From assembly GCA_947568835.1 (NCBI GenBank), contig OX387602.1, positions 21,069,021-21,133,020 of the forward strand: a stretch of 64,000 nucleotides of DNA. Direction: 5' to 3'. Position 1 is the first letter of the stretch. The number at the start of each line of letters is the position of its first letter. This DNA comes from Protonemura montana. Lineage: Eukaryota > Arthropoda > Insecta > Plecoptera > Nemouridae. The notes under the pieces are model-generated. The model saw only the letters and a list, made by a program, of their open reading frames with translations. It was not told the origin of the DNA and searched no databases. A program made the translations under genes and the position numbers. Positions 49,661 through 60,927 of the stretch are shown in pieces.

Positions 49661-51042
49661 TAATATTCTCATGTTGGTACAGGGTTAAAATATATTGGTA
49701 TCATTCAGTTTAATTTGTTAAATTTCAGCATTTCTTTTATCCAGTTTTGGGGTGACTGGCAAGTGCATTCCACAATAGTAGTACAAGGTCCAAAAGAATT
49801 TTTTTTTTGTACCAGCAGCTGTTTTCTTAGTGTTATTACAGAAATGTTTGTTAGCTTTACTCTGAATAAATTTGCTTTCTGAGCTGAGAAAACCTGTTTA
49901 ATACATTTCAGGAAGGGCCATATTTATATATTTGAAGATTATACCAAAACACCCTGAGGAATATCAAAAGTGTGAAACAACCTTAGAGAAAAGAACGAGT
50001 AGGGTAGAGCCGTATAGTCTATGTTAAGTTTTCTGCCGGTTTTCTGGGCCTTCTTTGGAATCACACCATGATCGCAGCAGTCGTTTGGGGTACTTCTAGC
50101 AGGTAGCAATTGCTGGATTTAGTGGTACACCAAGCAACTACATGAGATGTGTTACCGACTCGCCTCAGACTGTCGGAAAATGCGGTATTTGTGAGCCTGT
50201 CGACGGGCTAGCAGATGCCAGGTAGCGAAAACGGTGTAATATTTTTAGAAACGGGTAGCAACCGTTCTTTTCATCAGTTTAAAGCTGGCTTGACAAAACC
50301 ACTTGTGTGAGGCGATACTAAATCGATTCTAATGTTTAATGTTATCGACTGTTTTAAAGAAACGAGGAAGATCGTTCAGATTAAGATCAGATTAAGGTTT
50401 TAGAAAATTAGGAAGTGACACAGTGAATGCCAGGATACTTAATAGATAAACTCAAGGTTGTCAATTAAGTACATAATATAAATACTAGAAATGCCAAACC
50501 GAATAAAGCTATGAGGAGACATTGCAAAGGAGAAAAATGGCTCAGATCAGTGTTCAACCAGGGAGTTGTATTGTATGATAGGTTTCTTACAAATATTTAA
50601 AAAAAATATAATTAAAATGAATTAAAATAAATGTATTGAAATAATTAACATAATGTGAACTGTATTTTATGGTTGTTTATTAGGGAAACGATTTCTTATA
50701 ATCAGTAATATTAAATATATATATAATAATACAAAACATGCAAACACAACTGAGTACCTAATGTGCGTCTTATGTGGAGTATTTCTGGATCATAATTGTT
50801 TAGAAAAATATCGTGTTAAACAAAGAAACGAGCTGTGTTATGGTGGTCGAAATGTTTTTTTAAGATCTGCACCACCTGCTTCAGCAAATTTCCTACAGAA
50901 AGCACAAAAATGCCAATTTTTATCAATTTTCTATTCAATTTTTGCAACTGTTACAATAAAATAAAATAACTGTATAATAAAACAATACAAGACGTCTGGC
51001 CCATGTAAGTGGGCGTCAAAAAAAACACACGAATGTAATAGG
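49661..51042. other. AT-rich intergenic stretch
   Basis: No supported gene. It is AT-rich with short T and A runs. An AATAAA occurs near 50503 on the plus strand. Confidence 0.4.
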
Positions 51043-51357
51043 CGGCGACGGCTCGGGGTAGTCGAATGACGGCGCCTGCTCGGGGCGGTCCAGCGATGGC
51101 AATGGCGACGGGGACGGCGGCGGGCAATCGAGCGACGGCGACGGGCTTGGGGCAGAATTTCGGCGGCGACGGCGGCGGGCGGTCCAGCGACGGCGACGGG
51201 CGGTTCAGCGACGGCAATGGCGACGGGGCAGGGGCGGGCTTGGGGCAGGATGTCGGTGGCGACGGCGGCGGGAAATCGAGCGACAGCGACGGGCTTGGGG
51301 CAGGGGCTTGGGGCAGAATTTCGGCGGCGACGGCGGCGGGCGGTCCAGCGACGTTTT
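51043..51357. repeat. GC-rich minisatellite
   Basis: About 315 bp of irregular repeats built from GGCGGCGACGG, TCCAGCGACGG and GGGCTTGGGGCAG modules, standing out sharply from flanks that are mostly A/T. It is open in several frames on both strands because of its composition, giving Gly/Asp/Ser-rich or Pro/Arg/Ala-rich translations; I do not call a gene. A 16-base C run follows at 51391-51406. Confidence 0.85.
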
Positions 51358-51598
51358 ATCACGACGTTTTAAACCAAGCTATAGTAGTCGCCCCCCCCCC
51401 CCCCCCTCTTTGCCAAGGCTAACCGAGAACTTTTTCATGTATTTAATTTTATTATTAAAAATATAAAATTAATAATTTTCTGAAAAAATGATCCAAAACT
51501 TATGCTTCTATGACAAAACCCCTATTTGTTCTGGTTTTCTATATGTTGCCTGCTAGACTACAATACAATGCCTAATTACGGTGACATGTTCACAAAAA

Positions 51599-51872
51599 TT
51601 AAATTTTTTTCCCCTTCGGAGAGAATCGAAGTCTTCGCTTCGCTCGTGCAATAACATACCGTCTCGTCTCGGCCTCGAAAATGTCTTGAAACGACCGATA
51701 GGTTTCGGCCGCCAGCCTCTTCACACTGGCCAGCACCAACTTTCTTTCCCGCAGGAAGAAGTCGGGCTCGTGGATGTGCCGCACGGTCACGATGTAAAAA
51801 AAATCCTCCGTTCTCTTCATTCGGCCCGGACAAATACAGACCGAGCACTTGTAGTGCTGTCCACCGGCGACC
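51599..51872 (-). CDS. Candidate terminal exon with FLYWCH-like zinc finger C-terminal half
   Basis: On the minus strand a splice acceptor (TTCTAG at 51878-51873) is followed by one base and an open frame to TAA at 51601-51599, about 90 codons with GC-rich codon use. The peptide has GGQHYKCSVCICPGRMKR, a hydrophobic-charged stretch, then VRHIHEPDFF and a basic helical-looking tail (ERKLVLASVKRLAAETYRS). The C-x2-C ... H-x-H spacing and the following Lys/Ala-rich helix resemble the end of FLYWCH fingers, which occur in MULE transposons and proteins derived from them. The first half of the finger was not found upstream. It may be the last exon of a gene interrupted by the 52595-61021 element, or a transposon remnant. 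Confidence 0.45.
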
Positions 51873-52594
51873 CTAGAACTTCGTTTAACATAGGTACCTA
51901 TGCATACCCATCGACGTAGGTTAAGAAAGAGCCTTTACGGCTGCCGGGTAGCTCCATTGAAAGTACCTTAACAAAACACGCAAGATAACAAAAACAAATA
52001 GGAGTCCTATCTCGAATCACTAACAAAACAGGTACACAAGGCCTCGGAGGTAAAACACTCAAGATTTCCGTAAAGAAACACTAGCGAACTGCCTGCGAGA
52101 CGAAGGGGTTGATGACTAAAAAAATTCGCAGATAGCAGACAAAACAGTCCGCTGTTTAGGTAGATTGGGGAATGAAAATGGCATGATCGCCGCGCGCACG
52201 CCCTGCCAGCAACTGACTCGTCAGGTGCTTTGCACTTTGCACTTTGACAGTTTAATTCAATATTTCGTTCAACTTTTGTTGCAACTAATTGGCAACAGTA
52301 TAATTGTTTGATATGAATTAGCTTTGCTATTCGGTGGGAATAATACATATTATCAATTTCCCAAAGTACAGGCCAACAGGTCACTGGTCAGCCACCCCAT
52401 GCTTGCCATGAAAATGCAGTTAGGGCTGTTGGCTAAGAGAGTGGATTTGAAAGGCTGGAGCTGCGCGAGGCGACCGGCTTCGCACCAGCTACAATCCAAA
52501 GAAATGTTCATAATTGAGAGTACAAAATGTGAATTTATTCAATGAATAAGGAAAAAGGTTTGTTTTATTGTTTCAACAATGTATTGATTGTGCT
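51873..52594. other. Short non-coding stretch before the hAT-like block
   Basis: No supported exon. Open frames here show no domain. It would be intron if the FLYWCH-like exon has upstream partners. Confidence 0.35.
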
Positions 52595-52671
52595 CAGTGT
52601 CGGACTGGCCAGGGAGCCAGGCGGCAAATGCCGCCGGGGCCTCCAGCCGGCCGGGGCCCCTGGGGCCCCCA
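52595..52671 (+). repeat. Left terminal GC-rich module of the hAT-like element
   Basis: Starts CAGTGTCGGACTGGCC and contains GGCGGCAAATGCCGCC, a perfect hairpin, then GGGGCCCC palindromes. About 93% identical by eye to 59519-59594. Confidence 0.8.
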
Positions 52672-52934
52672 TTTACAATAAGGAAGTTTTTTAAATCATT
52701 TTTTAATTTATAGTCATTTGATTATGTTGTCTTAATGTTGCAAATAGCCAGTGCTTGTTATCATTGAGCCACGCTGCCCTGATGGCAACAGGTTGGTGGA
52801 AGTCGTATATAAACACTTGATTTTAGACTTGGTAAAAAAAAAATCATGAAAGTTATATTTCGGATCATCTCTCCCCATCCCTTCACTTGATCCATGTTCC
52901 AGGTGAAGGGCTTTGAAAGACAAAAGTAGGAGGT

Positions 52935-53002
52935 GCCGGGAAGCGGACTGCGGACCCCACGCTTGGGAATTCACGACCATCCCACTGCGCTACGAGGACA
53001 CA
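52935..53002 (-). repeat. Degenerate tRNA-like sequence (SINE head)
   Basis: The minus strand carries a box A match TAGCGCAGTGGG (53002 side) and a weak box B near GGGGTCCGCAGTCC. Within the hAT-like block. Confidence 0.45.
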
Positions 53003-53323
53003 TATGCTATTACTGATTTGTTATCAACATGCAAGTCAATAAAACAAGATGTAAATAAATCACTTCTAGCAGTAATATTTATGTGTGAATCCTGATAGGT
53101 AGGCCACTCATCGTACACGTGTGCACTGACGTCGTGTTTACAGTCCAGGCGTTGGGTGTGCAGTCACTTCAATTTCCACTCAAAAAATATTGAAAAATCA
53201 ATGGACGTTTTTTACGTTTCTTACGTTTATTCTTGATTTTTTAAGATTCGCCCATACTGTGGTCTATGGGGTAGATTGCACCCCCGAACCCGATGGGCTT
53301 TTATGGGCACGATTCCGTTATTT

Positions 53324-53325
<2 letters not shown>

Positions 53326-53379
<54 letters not shown>

Positions 53380-53402
53380 TAATAATAATAATAATAATAA
53401 TT
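53326..53402. repeat. (AAT)n microsatellite
   Basis: About 25 AAT units with one AAC interruption. The downstream ATTGTTTATTTATCACAATT segment resembles AT-rich 3' tails of retroposons. Confidence 0.9.
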
Positions 53403-54502
53403 GTTTATTTATCACAATTGGCCGCTTTTGGCATGAGACATGTCGATATATATGTATATATACAATTCCAATTCACATTGTACAAGACAAAAATTCGTCA
53501 AATGTATAAAATGCATTTAGAACCAGAAATTTTTTTACAGTACTCTTACAATATGATACATTCACAGTTGTTGGTTTAATATTGCAGATAGCTACTGCTT
53601 TATTATAGAATTTATAACCAATGACGTTGGGATTTTTAGTGTCGTATTTTGTCATAATTTTTTCTGCTTTTAATATATGCCCATATACCTTGTTTTTTCT
53701 TTTTTATTGTCATGATCTACACATGAAGATGCTACTGTGTTATAGCTTCAAGGTTAGCTGCTCAGAAAGGTGGGTACACGGGTTACCGACCGATGGCCGT
53801 GATTTATCGACATTTTAATTGATCAAGTACATTTGATATCCAACAGACTGCGTTTGCGATTACTGTGTGCTTTAACTCGACTGCTGGTTCGGTGATATTT
53901 GTTTGGTATGGTTGACCAGGGGACCTGACTGCGAGCAACGGGGTTCGACTGGCGTTCCTCCAGTTGGACTTTAAGGCTTGCATTTTCGCGTTAGATCGTG
54001 GCAACTGGTGAAAGCCCATTTTTTGGAGTGGCCGCGTGCCTCAGCACTACTTGGTGTTGGGGTCCGGTCCGGCATTTACACATAGTGTAGAAGCGAAACC
54101 TTCCCTCTCTATCTGCACGTAGTTGATGATCTGGTGATGTTGGTGATGTTGGTCATGTTGGTCGTTGTAGTGGTATTAGTGTACGTTATCTTCGTTATAT
54201 TGCTTGTGGTGATGTATGTTCATTTCTATATCTATGTCGCATGATTATAAAATATAATTATAATTCCGAATAACTCGTGTATATATTAATTTTTCCCCCT
54301 TTTCCTACTTCTTCTTATATATTTAAGTTATATTTTCTTTTAGTAACGGTAGCCATCTTTTCATTTAGCGTTCCCCACCATAGCCAATATTGTTTCGTCG
54401 ATGTTATCACCCCCTGGTAGTCAGGCTAGGAACTAAAACATAATTTAAAATTTTTTTCTTGCCCTGGAGGATGATTGGTGTGATTAAAAAAAGATGTAGG
54501 CA

Positions 54503-54575
54503 ACGAGGATCGAACGCAGGACGTTTGATACCTGATGCACCCACTTACACTGCTCGACCACAAGACCCGCTCTCC
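54503..54575 (-). repeat. tRNA-like SINE head
   Basis: On the minus strand box A TGGTCGAGCAGTG and box B GCGTTCGATCC lie about 45 bp apart, as in tRNA genes. Adjacent to the E and D copies of the palindromic repeat. Confidence 0.55.
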
Positions 54576-55017
54576 ATGATACGTTTTTTTGGGATACAAA
54601 AACTGTTCAACTGTGACAACTCCGTCAAAAAAAAAGGAAAAAATCTCCAACACTGCCTCCATGATATCCAATAAAAGATATTTCGACGAAACATTATAAA
54701 CATCAGCTTCAGTATTGCCCATCATCGTACAAAATAAAAAATACGTTCGAAGTTTACTCATCCTGGATCTTTCACTATGTATGAACAGACTGTCGTCAAA
54801 CACCACTTGGACACCCTGGACGACGGTGCCATACTCTGGCGCTGGCCCTTAGGTCTAGCATCAAGCGTATAGAAACGATTATAATGAGTGTTACATTATA
54901 ATGAGTGTGGACAAATATGTTGATATTTTCCTGCTGTATTTCCAAGTTATTTTCCGATTAGTGAATCAATTAGATTAAAAATCAGACTTGGAAAATGTCT
55001 TCAATTTTTACAAGTCC

Positions 55018-55450
55018 AGAGTATAGTACAAAATCCTGCCAACATGTGGCGCTGATGATGCTTAACACTCATTATCGTTCCTATATACTTGATGCTAGAC
55101 GTAGGAGTCAACGCGGGATACGGGTGGCAACCCGGGTGCGTGAGCGACTGGCGACTGGCGCTCCGCGCCAGGGTCCAGCAGGCTGTCAGTGCGAATCTGC
55201 GAATCTTGGCAGAATCTGGTACTACTTTCAAGACGTTTAAAAATATTGGTCTTTGTTCAATAGTTTGATACGTCATAGACTGGCGGTAGTTCCTGATTCT
55301 GCCAACAGGTGACGCTGATTGAAGTTAACACTAAGTACCTACCGTTCTTATATACTCGATGCTAGAGGTAGGAGCTGCACACGGGGTATAGGTGGGGCTT
55401 GGGGTCGTGGGAACGTCCCGCAAATTAAGCGACCAGGCGCGAGGCGCCAC
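55018..55450 (+). repeat. Two direct copies (D and A) of the palindrome-associated repeat
   Basis: Copy D (about 55018-55125) and copy A (55218-55450) share CCAACAKGTGRCGCTGAT and CTATATACTYGATGCTAGA blocks with the palindrome at 55791-56269. A short inverted fragment also lies at about 54848-54875. Confidence 0.75.
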
Positions 55451-55679
55451 GCGCGCTCGTCAGTAACGATAAGCAAAATAAAAGAAAATGTGCAAACGGC
55501 ATCGTGGCACGAACTTGATTCGTACTAGGAGAATTGTGAAAGGTGTCCGCTTCTTGGATCCAATCTTCTCGACGGAGGAAATTTAACTGTTGGAATACGA
55601 TATCCAACAACCACCAGTGGTAGTGGCAGTCAAGAGAGGTTTAAATATATCAAAAATACAACTGGATAGAAAAACCCGC

Positions 55680-55764
55680 CTGGTCGTGCGGTTTAAGGCA
55701 TAGAATGAATTTATTGCCTCGTCGAAAGAACGTGGAGGTACTAGGTTCGAAGCGCGTTCAGACC
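55680..55764 (+). repeat. tRNA-like SINE head attached to palindrome arm B
   Basis: Plus-strand box A-like TGCGGTTTAAGGCATAG and box B AGGTTCGAAGCG. Its counterpart 56301-56390 is attached to arm C in mirror orientation. Confidence 0.5.
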
Positions 55765-55790
55765 TCTTTTTGGTTTTGATTTTTTTTTTG

Positions 55791-56269
55791 GTCGAATGAT
55801 TAAGACAGTAGCAAAATTGCCGGGCGCTCCTGGCGCTTCGCGCCAGTCGCGCCCGCCAATTTTGCGGGACGTTCCCACGACCCCAAACCCCACCTATACC
55901 CCGTGTGCAGCTCCTACGTCTAGCATCAAGTATATAGGAACGGTAGGTACTTAGTGTTAACTTCAATCAGCGCCACCTGTTGGCAGAATCAGGAACTACC
56001 GCCAGTCTATGACGTATCAGACTATTGAACAAAGATCAAAATTTTTAAACGTCTAGAAGGTAGTACCAGATTCTGCCAACAGGTGGCGCTGATTGAAGTT
56101 AACACTAAGTACCTACCGTTCCTATATACTTGATGCTAGACGTAGGAGCTGCACACGGGGTATAGGTGGGGTTTGGGGTCGTGGGAACGTCCCGCAAAAT
56201 TGGCGGGTGCGACTGGCGCGAAGCGCCAGGAGCGCCCGGCAATTTTGCTTCTGTCTTAACCATTCGCCC
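55791..56269. repeat. Large palindrome: 200-bp arms around a 78-bp spacer
   Basis: Arm B (55791-55990) and arm C (56069-56269) are near-perfect inverse complements. Copy A (55218-55450) is also inverted relative to arm B, which extends to 56067 in that comparison. Each arm carries CCAACAGGTGGCGCTG, which resembles the CTCF core, and an internal TGGCGCGAAGCGCCA hairpin. A poly-A tract and a tRNA-like head follow each arm, so the palindrome is two SINE-like units head to head. Confidence 0.9.
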
Positions 56270-56300
56270 AAAAAAAAAAAAAAAAGTCCACACCACGTTT

Positions 56301-56390
56301 TGGTATGAACGTGATTCGAACCCTGTGCTTCCACTTTCTATCGACGAAGTGACCAGTTGTTTCCATGCCTTTATCCGCACGAGCAAGCGG
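56301..56390 (-). repeat. tRNA-like SINE head attached to palindrome arm C
   Basis: Minus-strand box B GGGTTCGAATCAC, with a box A-like TGCGGATAAAGGCATGG. Separated from arm C by a 15-17 base A run. Confidence 0.55.
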
Positions 56391-56489
56391 ACACTTCTAT
56401 TTTCCTGCACTTTTGAAATATATAAGTCTCCTGACTCCAGCTTCTTCTGGTAAATGTTGGATGCCGTTTCAACGGTAAAATGGTTTCTC

Positions 56490-56572
56490 CATCGAGCGGA
56501 TTCGAACCAGCTATAGGGTGCCTTGACGATACCAAACCAACGACTATACCAATGTGCCACGCAGGCGGCCGT
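56490..56572 (-). repeat. tRNA-like SINE head
   Basis: Minus-strand box A region GTGGCACATTGGTATAG and box B TGGTTCGAATCCG, spaced as in a tRNA gene. Confidence 0.6.
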
Positions 56573-57177
56573 ATGCTGAGGAGAATGATTAACCTATTTA
56601 ATTTCATGTTTGAAAATCCGGTTTACTGTGTCGCTATATAACATCGACCGCATCCTCTGTTCATTTTGTTTCAGAACTGGTAGTCCGTGAATTAATCTCA
56701 TTAAATTAATAAAATATATCGGATAATTATTACTTATCTTGAAAACAAGAGCTACCACCACACCTGGCAGCGCAGAGATACTAGGTCGCCACACCTAGCA
56801 GTGAAGAAGCACTCGACAACTAAAAAGATATGGACTTTCATCATTTGCAACAAGCTTACTTGAGAACGCAAGCTTTAGAGGCTGACTAGAGGAAAGCCAG
56901 TCGAAGCCCGTTACACTATCAGAGTGCCCCAATTTAATCTTACTTGTTAAGTTTCACCGAACACGCAGTCGTGTTAAGACCCACAGTGACCCCCAGCGCA
57001 ATCTGTTGGATAGCATATGTACTCGAACAATCAATGCTTTGCTGGACTTCGGTCGGTAACCCGGACATTGATTCCCCTGATGCTAAAAAGAATACAATAC
57101 AGATATTTTATTATCTATTATTTTACTATTCATATATATATTCAGTCAAGTCGCCGATTAATGAAAAACAAAACGCG

Positions 57178-57262
57178 GACCGGGTGGGATTCGAACTCAA
57201 TACGGTCGAATGCTGACGATGGAGAAGTGACCTATTCCACATGCCATCGAGTTGAGTCGACA
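57178..57262 (-). repeat. tRNA-like SINE head
   Basis: Minus-strand box B GAGTTCGAATCCC; box A-like GATGGCATGTGGAATAGG. Followed on the plus side by AAATAACAAACACTTGAATA, a segment also near 58219-58240. Confidence 0.55.
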
Positions 57263-57644
57263 GATGAAGGGAAATAACAAACACTTGAATAGTAAACGAC
57301 GGCCCCATCGTCAACTAGATGTACAAGTATTAAGCTATGTTAAGCACACAGGAATTGTTTACATTTTGTGACAAATTCAAGGAGGAATCCCCCCTTCATT
57401 TTCGCGCAAATAAATGAAAACCACATTTTTATAAAAGTGAGCCTTTTTTGTCCAGGGCTGGACCAAAATTTAAGACTATCACGGAACGGATCGATAGCTT
57501 GTCACTTACTCTTTCTTCTGTGAAAAATTTGAGGAAGTACCCCTTCTATACTTTCATGCAAATAAATCAAGGCCAATTTTTTTGTAATTGTTTGCTTTTT
57601 TTCAAAGCTGGGCAAAAATGCTGTACTATGGCAGTTAGATAGCC

Positions 57645-57795
57645 GGCCATGTGACACTAGTCTAACGGCGTAGGTGAATGAGTGGATGATGATGAGGATG
57701 ATGATGAACCTAACCAAGCCTAGAAGGGAGAAGGGGAAACCCAGTGCCGGCACTTTATCTATTCCTTTAAAAAAGCACCGAGTTGACAACACTAC
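57645..57795 (-). repeat. 3' fragment of the 5S-derived SINE family, copy 3
   Basis: Matches the 3' part of the copy at 44611-44820, including GGTGAATGAGTGGATGATGA and GAACCTAACC, but lacks the 5S-like head. A 24-base C run (57795-57818) follows. Confidence 0.65.
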
Positions 57796-57870
57796 CCCCC
57801 CCCCCCCCCCCCCCCCCCGCTGTCTACACTATGCGTTCAAAAAAAAGAAGAGTTGTGAAACTGCAGTAGT

Positions 57871-57960
57871 TGTGCGGTCGGGATTCGAACCCGGAACCCC
57901 GACAATCTCATGATTATTCACAAGAGATAGTGCCTTGTACCCCACGCCACGAGACGAGAT
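57871..57960 (-). repeat. tRNA-like SINE head
   Basis: Minus-strand box B GGGTTCGAATCCC is a perfect consensus match; box A-like TCGTGGCGTGGGGTACAAGG lies upstream. Confidence 0.6.
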
Positions 57961-58296
57961 GGTTGTCAATGGAACAAAGAGATACATGAATAGCAGAAGA
58001 CGACTACAGTGTAATAATGAAAAGAGTCAAAAATACTTTGAGAGTTTCGATGGATGAACGAGCGATGCAATATTTGCAGCATTCAATGAATGCCAGTCGC
58101 CACTTGATGAAGAACAACATGAGGATCGGGCAGGGTGCGAACTGGAGACATTCAAGCAATGTCCCCATGAAGAAGTGGCCGTACCTCACGGCCACTGCGA
58201 CGTGTTGCTATTTTAGAGGAAATAACATATACTTGAATAGCAGCTGGCGGGGATCACGGTACACCATCGAGAAGAGATGTTAGCTTTCTCTGAAAA

Positions 58297-58385
58297 GATT
58301 AATACATATCCAGCAGTTTTACACACATGTGACTTACCTGCAGGAAGTAAATAAAACAAGATATAAAGAAGTCACATCTTACACC
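58297..58385 (+). repeat. Repeat R3, uninterrupted copy
   Basis: CAGCAGTTTTACACACATG, GTGACTTACCTGC, then directly AGGAAGTAAATAAAACAAG. The same two halves occur at 59222-59268 and 59476-59516, separated there by about 208 bp. Confidence 0.8.
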
Positions 58386-59221
58386 TTTACTTCTTTCAGC
58401 AAGCCGCTTGGCATTGTCTGAAACTATCACTGCAGACAGGGAAGGTTGCAAGTCATTTAAGATTTTCATTTGGGGGTGCTAACTTTGGAACGAGTGCAGC
58501 ATTATCATGGAGACAGATGATGCACCAACATAGCACAAATTATGTCAATAAAAATAATCAAAAAATTTACAAGTGGCATTTTGAAGGGGAAATTTGAAGA
58601 CTATTTATCACTTTAATTTTGGAGGAGCAAACTTTTGAACAAGTGCAGCACTATCAGCAAAACTTACGGCACTATCCAACACTATCGATATTGGTTAAAA
58701 TTCCAATAAATAGTCTGTCTTTTTGGACCTGAAATGACTAACGAAGGGAGTCAGCACTATTGTATAAGCTTGCTAAGCCAATGGAATTACAATGTGGTAC
58801 AGCCAACTGTGCAAGATTCCTATGAGTCTTCCCTAAATTGTTAGCAAGACAACCTACTCCGAGCTTGTTAGATATTTTGGGTGGACCATTAATTTACGTC
58901 TTATATGGATTTAAAAATCATAAGTGATCATTTTATGGGATCAGGAAGAGCCGCATGGAATCATAAAAACATATTATTTACTTCCTCAAGACTTGGAAAC
59001 AGAGTCCACAATACTCGTGTGTTTCAGATTCTGAGAACCTCTGTTCTACCTGTCATTAAGCTATTTAATTGAAAGTGTAAGGCAATTGAGAATTTCAAGT
59101 GTTGATTCCTTTGCAAGTTATTATCTTACAGACAGTAAGATAAGCACAAGTAGTGAGCTGTGAGTATAAGCTGCTCTTAATATCACTTCTTCTGATTTTC
59201 CATTGTTTATTTTTCTCTGTA

Positions 59222-59518
59222 AAGATTAATAGATATCCAGCAGTTTTACACACATGTGACTTACCTGCTTCGAACTAGCGACCCTCAGCACCCTGGCGCT
59301 GAGCACGAGAGCGATCTTCACTCGCCGCCGAATGGACGCTACGAAGACCGGCGAGAGTTGCATGACAAAACTTTAACAATCTTGGTAGGTGATTGATTCT
59401 TAGTTAAAAATAGAGCACCAAGCGGGATACGAACCCGGCCCCGTTTATCCTCCGTTCCACTTTCATGTACCTTTTGCAGGAAGTAAATAAAACAAGACAT
59501 AAAGAAATCACATCTAGC
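59222..59518 (+). repeat. Repeat R3, copy interrupted by a tRNA-like insertion
   Basis: Same repeat as 58297-58385 but split after ACCTGC by 59269-59476. The insert carries tRNA-like box B sequences on the minus strand (CTAGTTCGAAGC and CGGGTTCGTATCC). It ends at the nested hAT terminus at 59519. Confidence 0.75.
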
Positions 59519-59600
59519 CAGTGTCGGACTGGCCAGGGCAGCCAGGCGGCAAACGCCGCCGGGGCCTCCAACCAGCCGGGGCCCCTGGGGCCCCGGCCGG
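59519..59600 (+). repeat. Nested second copy of the hAT-like left terminus
   Basis: CAGTGTCGGACTGGCC and the following GC-rich module match 52595-52671. Its left flank is CATCTAGC; no matching right end with that duplication was found. Confidence 0.8.
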
Positions 59601-60927
59601 TTAATTATAACTTCCAAATTTGCATCGTATGGGTTATGAAATTATGAGGGTTTGCATTGAGCTAACCACATATTTGCAGTGGAGCTAGACGTCGACCACG
59701 CGCTTATTTCACATTAGCAACAATAATTATTGGCGTTTCTACGGGGAAATTAAGATTTTTATTTGTCAGCTACACGGGTCTGGCGGATTTACTCGTGCTT
59801 TGCTGTCTACAGATTGTTGCCTGAATGATGACCCCGAGCAAGCCTAAACTCAAATTTGAAGTCTGAGCTGGCTACAGAATGTGTTTAAGAGTGATGTTTC
59901 GAACAGCTGTTGTGTCGGTATGTGTGTATCAGTATCTATAAACAGAACAGTTCCAGAAAAAAACGGCTAAAATTACAGTGAATTTGTCATCGAATTAACA
60001 TTGAAACAATATCCACACTTTCGATTGTCGCAGTGCTTTGTTGGCGCTGCGTCGAGCCTAGATAGTTCGATCGCTTTGCGTTATCATCATATTAGCTGTA
60101 CTCCTACAACACTTCGAGTTTCGGGTGTTGGCATATTATTTTCAGAATGATAAGACCCTATGAAAATACGTAGGTACGTTATCGTAGATTTCCACTTACA
60201 AATAAATTTTTCACTAACACGTAAAAATAACACGTGCTTTTTTAATATAAGAGCAGAGAAGAGCAAACCTTTCCGGAAATGAATGATCGATTTACACTAT
60301 CGCAAGAAAAAGTGGCTACGCGGGGCTAACGTGAGCTTACGCCAAAAATAACCTCTGCAGTGGGCAGAAAATGTATCGTATTCCAGACAAAGAAATGCAC
60401 CAGTATGTTTTTGCCCTAGCACAAGCATTTTTCTGAGAAGTAGATAGACGATTTCAAAAAGGCTTTATTTTCAGTAATTCCAAAGGCAATTAATATTGTG
60501 TTGTAATATCGTGTTAATATCGTGTATCGTGTTTCTACGATTTCGTAGAGTCCTATAGCCTGGTTGTAAATCGTCTTTTCAATTTTATGAATCGTCGACG
60601 TGTTGACTCTTGTCGACAAATTTTTTCATTTAATTTTGGCGTGTGAGGTGCTGCCTGAGTTTTTTTCGGGGCACACAATTTGGGTTTTGCTTCGGGCGTC
60701 CAAACCCTACACTGTGCGTACACGACACAATCGTATCTCAAGTCGATACGTCACAGGTGTATAATTTTGGTTTAATTAATTTCAAATTGGCCATTGATCG
60801 ATCATTGTATCTGTACAATCTCCATTCTCCAATGTCGGACTTGGGCGCTGCTACCAGTTTATGTGTATACAACCCTTAGTTTACCTATACACCACCTTGC
60901 ATATACATTCCTTTCCTGCTTGGCGGA

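Noticed and set aside
51066-51422. 118-aa Gly/Asp/Ser-rich open frame (and Pro/Arg-rich frames on the other strand)
   Set aside because: A by-product of the GC-rich minisatellite, which is open in several frames on both strands.
55583-55966. 127-aa open frame repeated in both palindrome arms (also 56093-56308)
   Set aside because: The shared peptide is simply the translation of the repeated non-coding arm; it runs on into different sequence in each copy.
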